From: Lentisphaeria bacterium
Lineage (GTDB): Bacteria; Verrucomicrobiota; Lentisphaeria; Victivallales; UBA1829
NCBI GenBank assembly: GCA_003526375.1
Contig: DPDG01000090.1
Span: 1-15,717, forward strand
Reading direction: 5' to 3'
Length of the DNA stretch: 15,717 nt
Both the position numbers and the translations under genes were made by a program. The notes beneath the pieces were generated by a model. It saw only the letters and a program-made list of their open reading frames with translations, was not told the DNA's origin and did not search any database. Positions 14,937 through 15,717 of this stretch are shown here, piece after piece. Position 1 is the stretch's first letter, and every line of letters starts with the position of its first letter.

Positions 14937-15704
14937 TTAAGGATTTGTGCTGTAAATATATTGAGATGCGCTGTTGAACAGCGTGCTGAGTTGCATCGGC
15001 GTCACGTGCATGTCCATGAAAAGTGCATTTGCCGCTTTGGAGTGCCGGAATTCCAGCGCATTTCCGGCAGTGGGCGAGGCGCTGGACGTGAACGGATATC
15101 CCGTCCCCGCAAATCCGGTATTCAGACTCCAGTTGTATGCCTCGGAAGAGAAGATATACTGACTCGGTTTCCGGATTCTCGTAACACAGCTCATGCTGTA
15201 ATTGCTGGAAGCATTATTGGGAATAGAGCTGCAAAAGACATTTCCTATATAGCTTTTGATGTGTCCCGGTCCCGGAGCGCGCCATGTCGTATCATCGGGG
15301 TCGGGAATGCGGCTGCGTTCGTCGGAGGGACACTGCATGATGTTTCCCGGTTCGGAGACCCATCCGAAGGTGCTGACATAGGTGTAAGGGAGTTTTGCAT
15401 AAACAATCATGCAGTAGCGCCACGGATCTGTTCTGATGTTGTTCAGTTCGGAAAACAGATATTGCCCTGAGATCGGCGGCAGATAATCCTTGTTGTCGCC
15501 GAGATACATGGCGATTGCCACGCCCTGCTGTTTGCTGTTGTTGACACAATGGATTGCCCGCGCCTTTTCCTTCGCCATATTCAAGGCGGGAAGCAACATG
15601 CCGGCGAGTATTGCAATGATTGCAATGACGATAAGAAGTTCGATCAATGAAAAGTAGCCGGCGGATTTCTCTGCTGTCCTGTTTGCCTGCCGTTGTCTGT
15701 CCAT
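14937..15704 (-). CDS. Pseudopilin-like protein (prepilin N-terminal methylation motif), operon leader
   Basis: A 255-residue protein with a basic leader, then AGYFSLIELLIVIAIIAILA (residues 15-34), a class III prepilin signal and hydrophobic helix, then MLLPALNMAKEKARAIHCVN typical of PVC pseudopilins. Aligning the conserved Glu to +5 puts Tyr, not Gly, at -1; Gly is at -2, so cleavage may be shifted by one residue. Near the C-terminus FRHSKAANALFMDMHV is an H-X9-D motif with Met in place of the usual Gly (H-X9-DG). The ATG at 15704 follows a near-perfect Shine-Dalgarno. It is the first gene seen of the right operon and is probably a partner of the secreted DUF4838 protein (inference). Confidence 0.9.
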   Translation of the reverse strand: MDRQRQANRTAEKSAGYFSLIELLIVIAIIAILAGMLLPALNMAKEKARAIHCVNNSKQQGVAIAMYLGDNKDYLPPISGQYLFSELNNIRTDPWRYCMIVYAKLPYTYVSTFGWVSEPGNIMQCPSDERSRIPDPDDTTWRAPGPGHIKSYIGNVFCSSIPNNASSNYSMSCVTRIRKPSQYIFSSEAYNWSLNTGFAGTGYPFTSSASPTAGNALEFRHSKAANALFMDMHVTPMQLSTLFNSASQYIYSTNP

Positions 15705-15709
15705 CCTGT

Positions 15710-15717
15710 CCTCCTTA
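15710..15717 (-). promoter_or_regulatory. Ribosome binding site TAAGGAGG of the right-hand pseudopilin
   Basis: Minus-strand TAAGGAGG ends five bases before the ATG at 15704 and fixes that start. It reaches the window edge, so the operon promoter lies beyond it. Confidence 0.85.

Noticed and set aside
1..15717. CRISPR arrays, tRNA or rRNA genes, and insertion sequences.
   Set aside because: No regularly spaced direct repeats, no cloverleaf-like sequence and no transposase-like protein could be recognised on either strand.

Overview
The window reads as part of a polysaccharide- or glycoconjugate-utilisation region from a Lentisphaerae/Victivallales-type (PVC superphylum, probably gut-associated) bacterium. 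This placement is inference from family content: pseudopilins with FTLIELL-type signals next to secreted glycan enzymes, a DUF4838 protein, a ceramidase-like hydrolase, a sugar isomerase and LacI control. No ribosomal RNA or tRNA anchors the taxonomy. All convincing long genes lie on the minus strand, so transcription runs from the right edge to the left.

Right block (15704 down to 7133): a tightly spaced set that looks like one operon. In transcription order it has a pseudopilin (14937-15704, strong Shine-Dalgarno at the window edge), a large secreted DUF4838 protein with two appended carbohydrate-binding-like domains (11846-14908), a TIM-barrel sugar isomerase/epimerase (10976-11767), a large cytosolic double beta-propeller protein of unknown function (8475-10931), and a short ceramidase-type metallohydrolase (7133-8488) whose start overlaps the propeller gene by 14 bp. 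Its promoter lies outside the window.

Middle block (7009 down to 4372): a clear sigma70-like promoter with a palindromic candidate operator at the start site drives a LacI-family regulator (5883-6944). The regulator is translationally coupled (TGATG overlap) to an ADP-ribosylglycohydrolase-family protein with an extra C-terminal beta-rich domain (4372-5883).

Left block (4371 down to 1): this is the most unusual part. A 119-bp segment holding a complete plus-strand promoter, a strong ribosome binding site and an ATG is bounded by perfect 23-bp inverted repeats (4158-4180 and 4300-4322), the architecture of an invertible promoter. In the orientation given it expresses only a 26-codon ORF. If inverted, its ATG would join exactly in frame, with no stop, to a long minus-strand reading frame that passes a pilin-like AFTLIKFF motif and ends in the pseudopilin at 2942-3649. 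My main hypothesis is a phase-variable pseudopilin whose current state is OFF. The pseudopilin's own GTG start is buried in a 12-bp perfect hairpin. Further left, an AT-rich 508-bp intergenic stretch with a pentanucleotide repeat precedes a secreted GH42-like glycosidase (16-2433), which has a GH2-type sugar-binding domain inserted in its barrel and a C-terminus that looks cut short.

Working model (inference): secreted glycosidases and DUF4838 proteins with binding domains act on a complex glycan at the surface, with pseudopilins as dedicated display or secretion partners. The cytosolic isomerase, propeller and ceramidase-like proteins process imported products, and the LacI regulator senses one of them.
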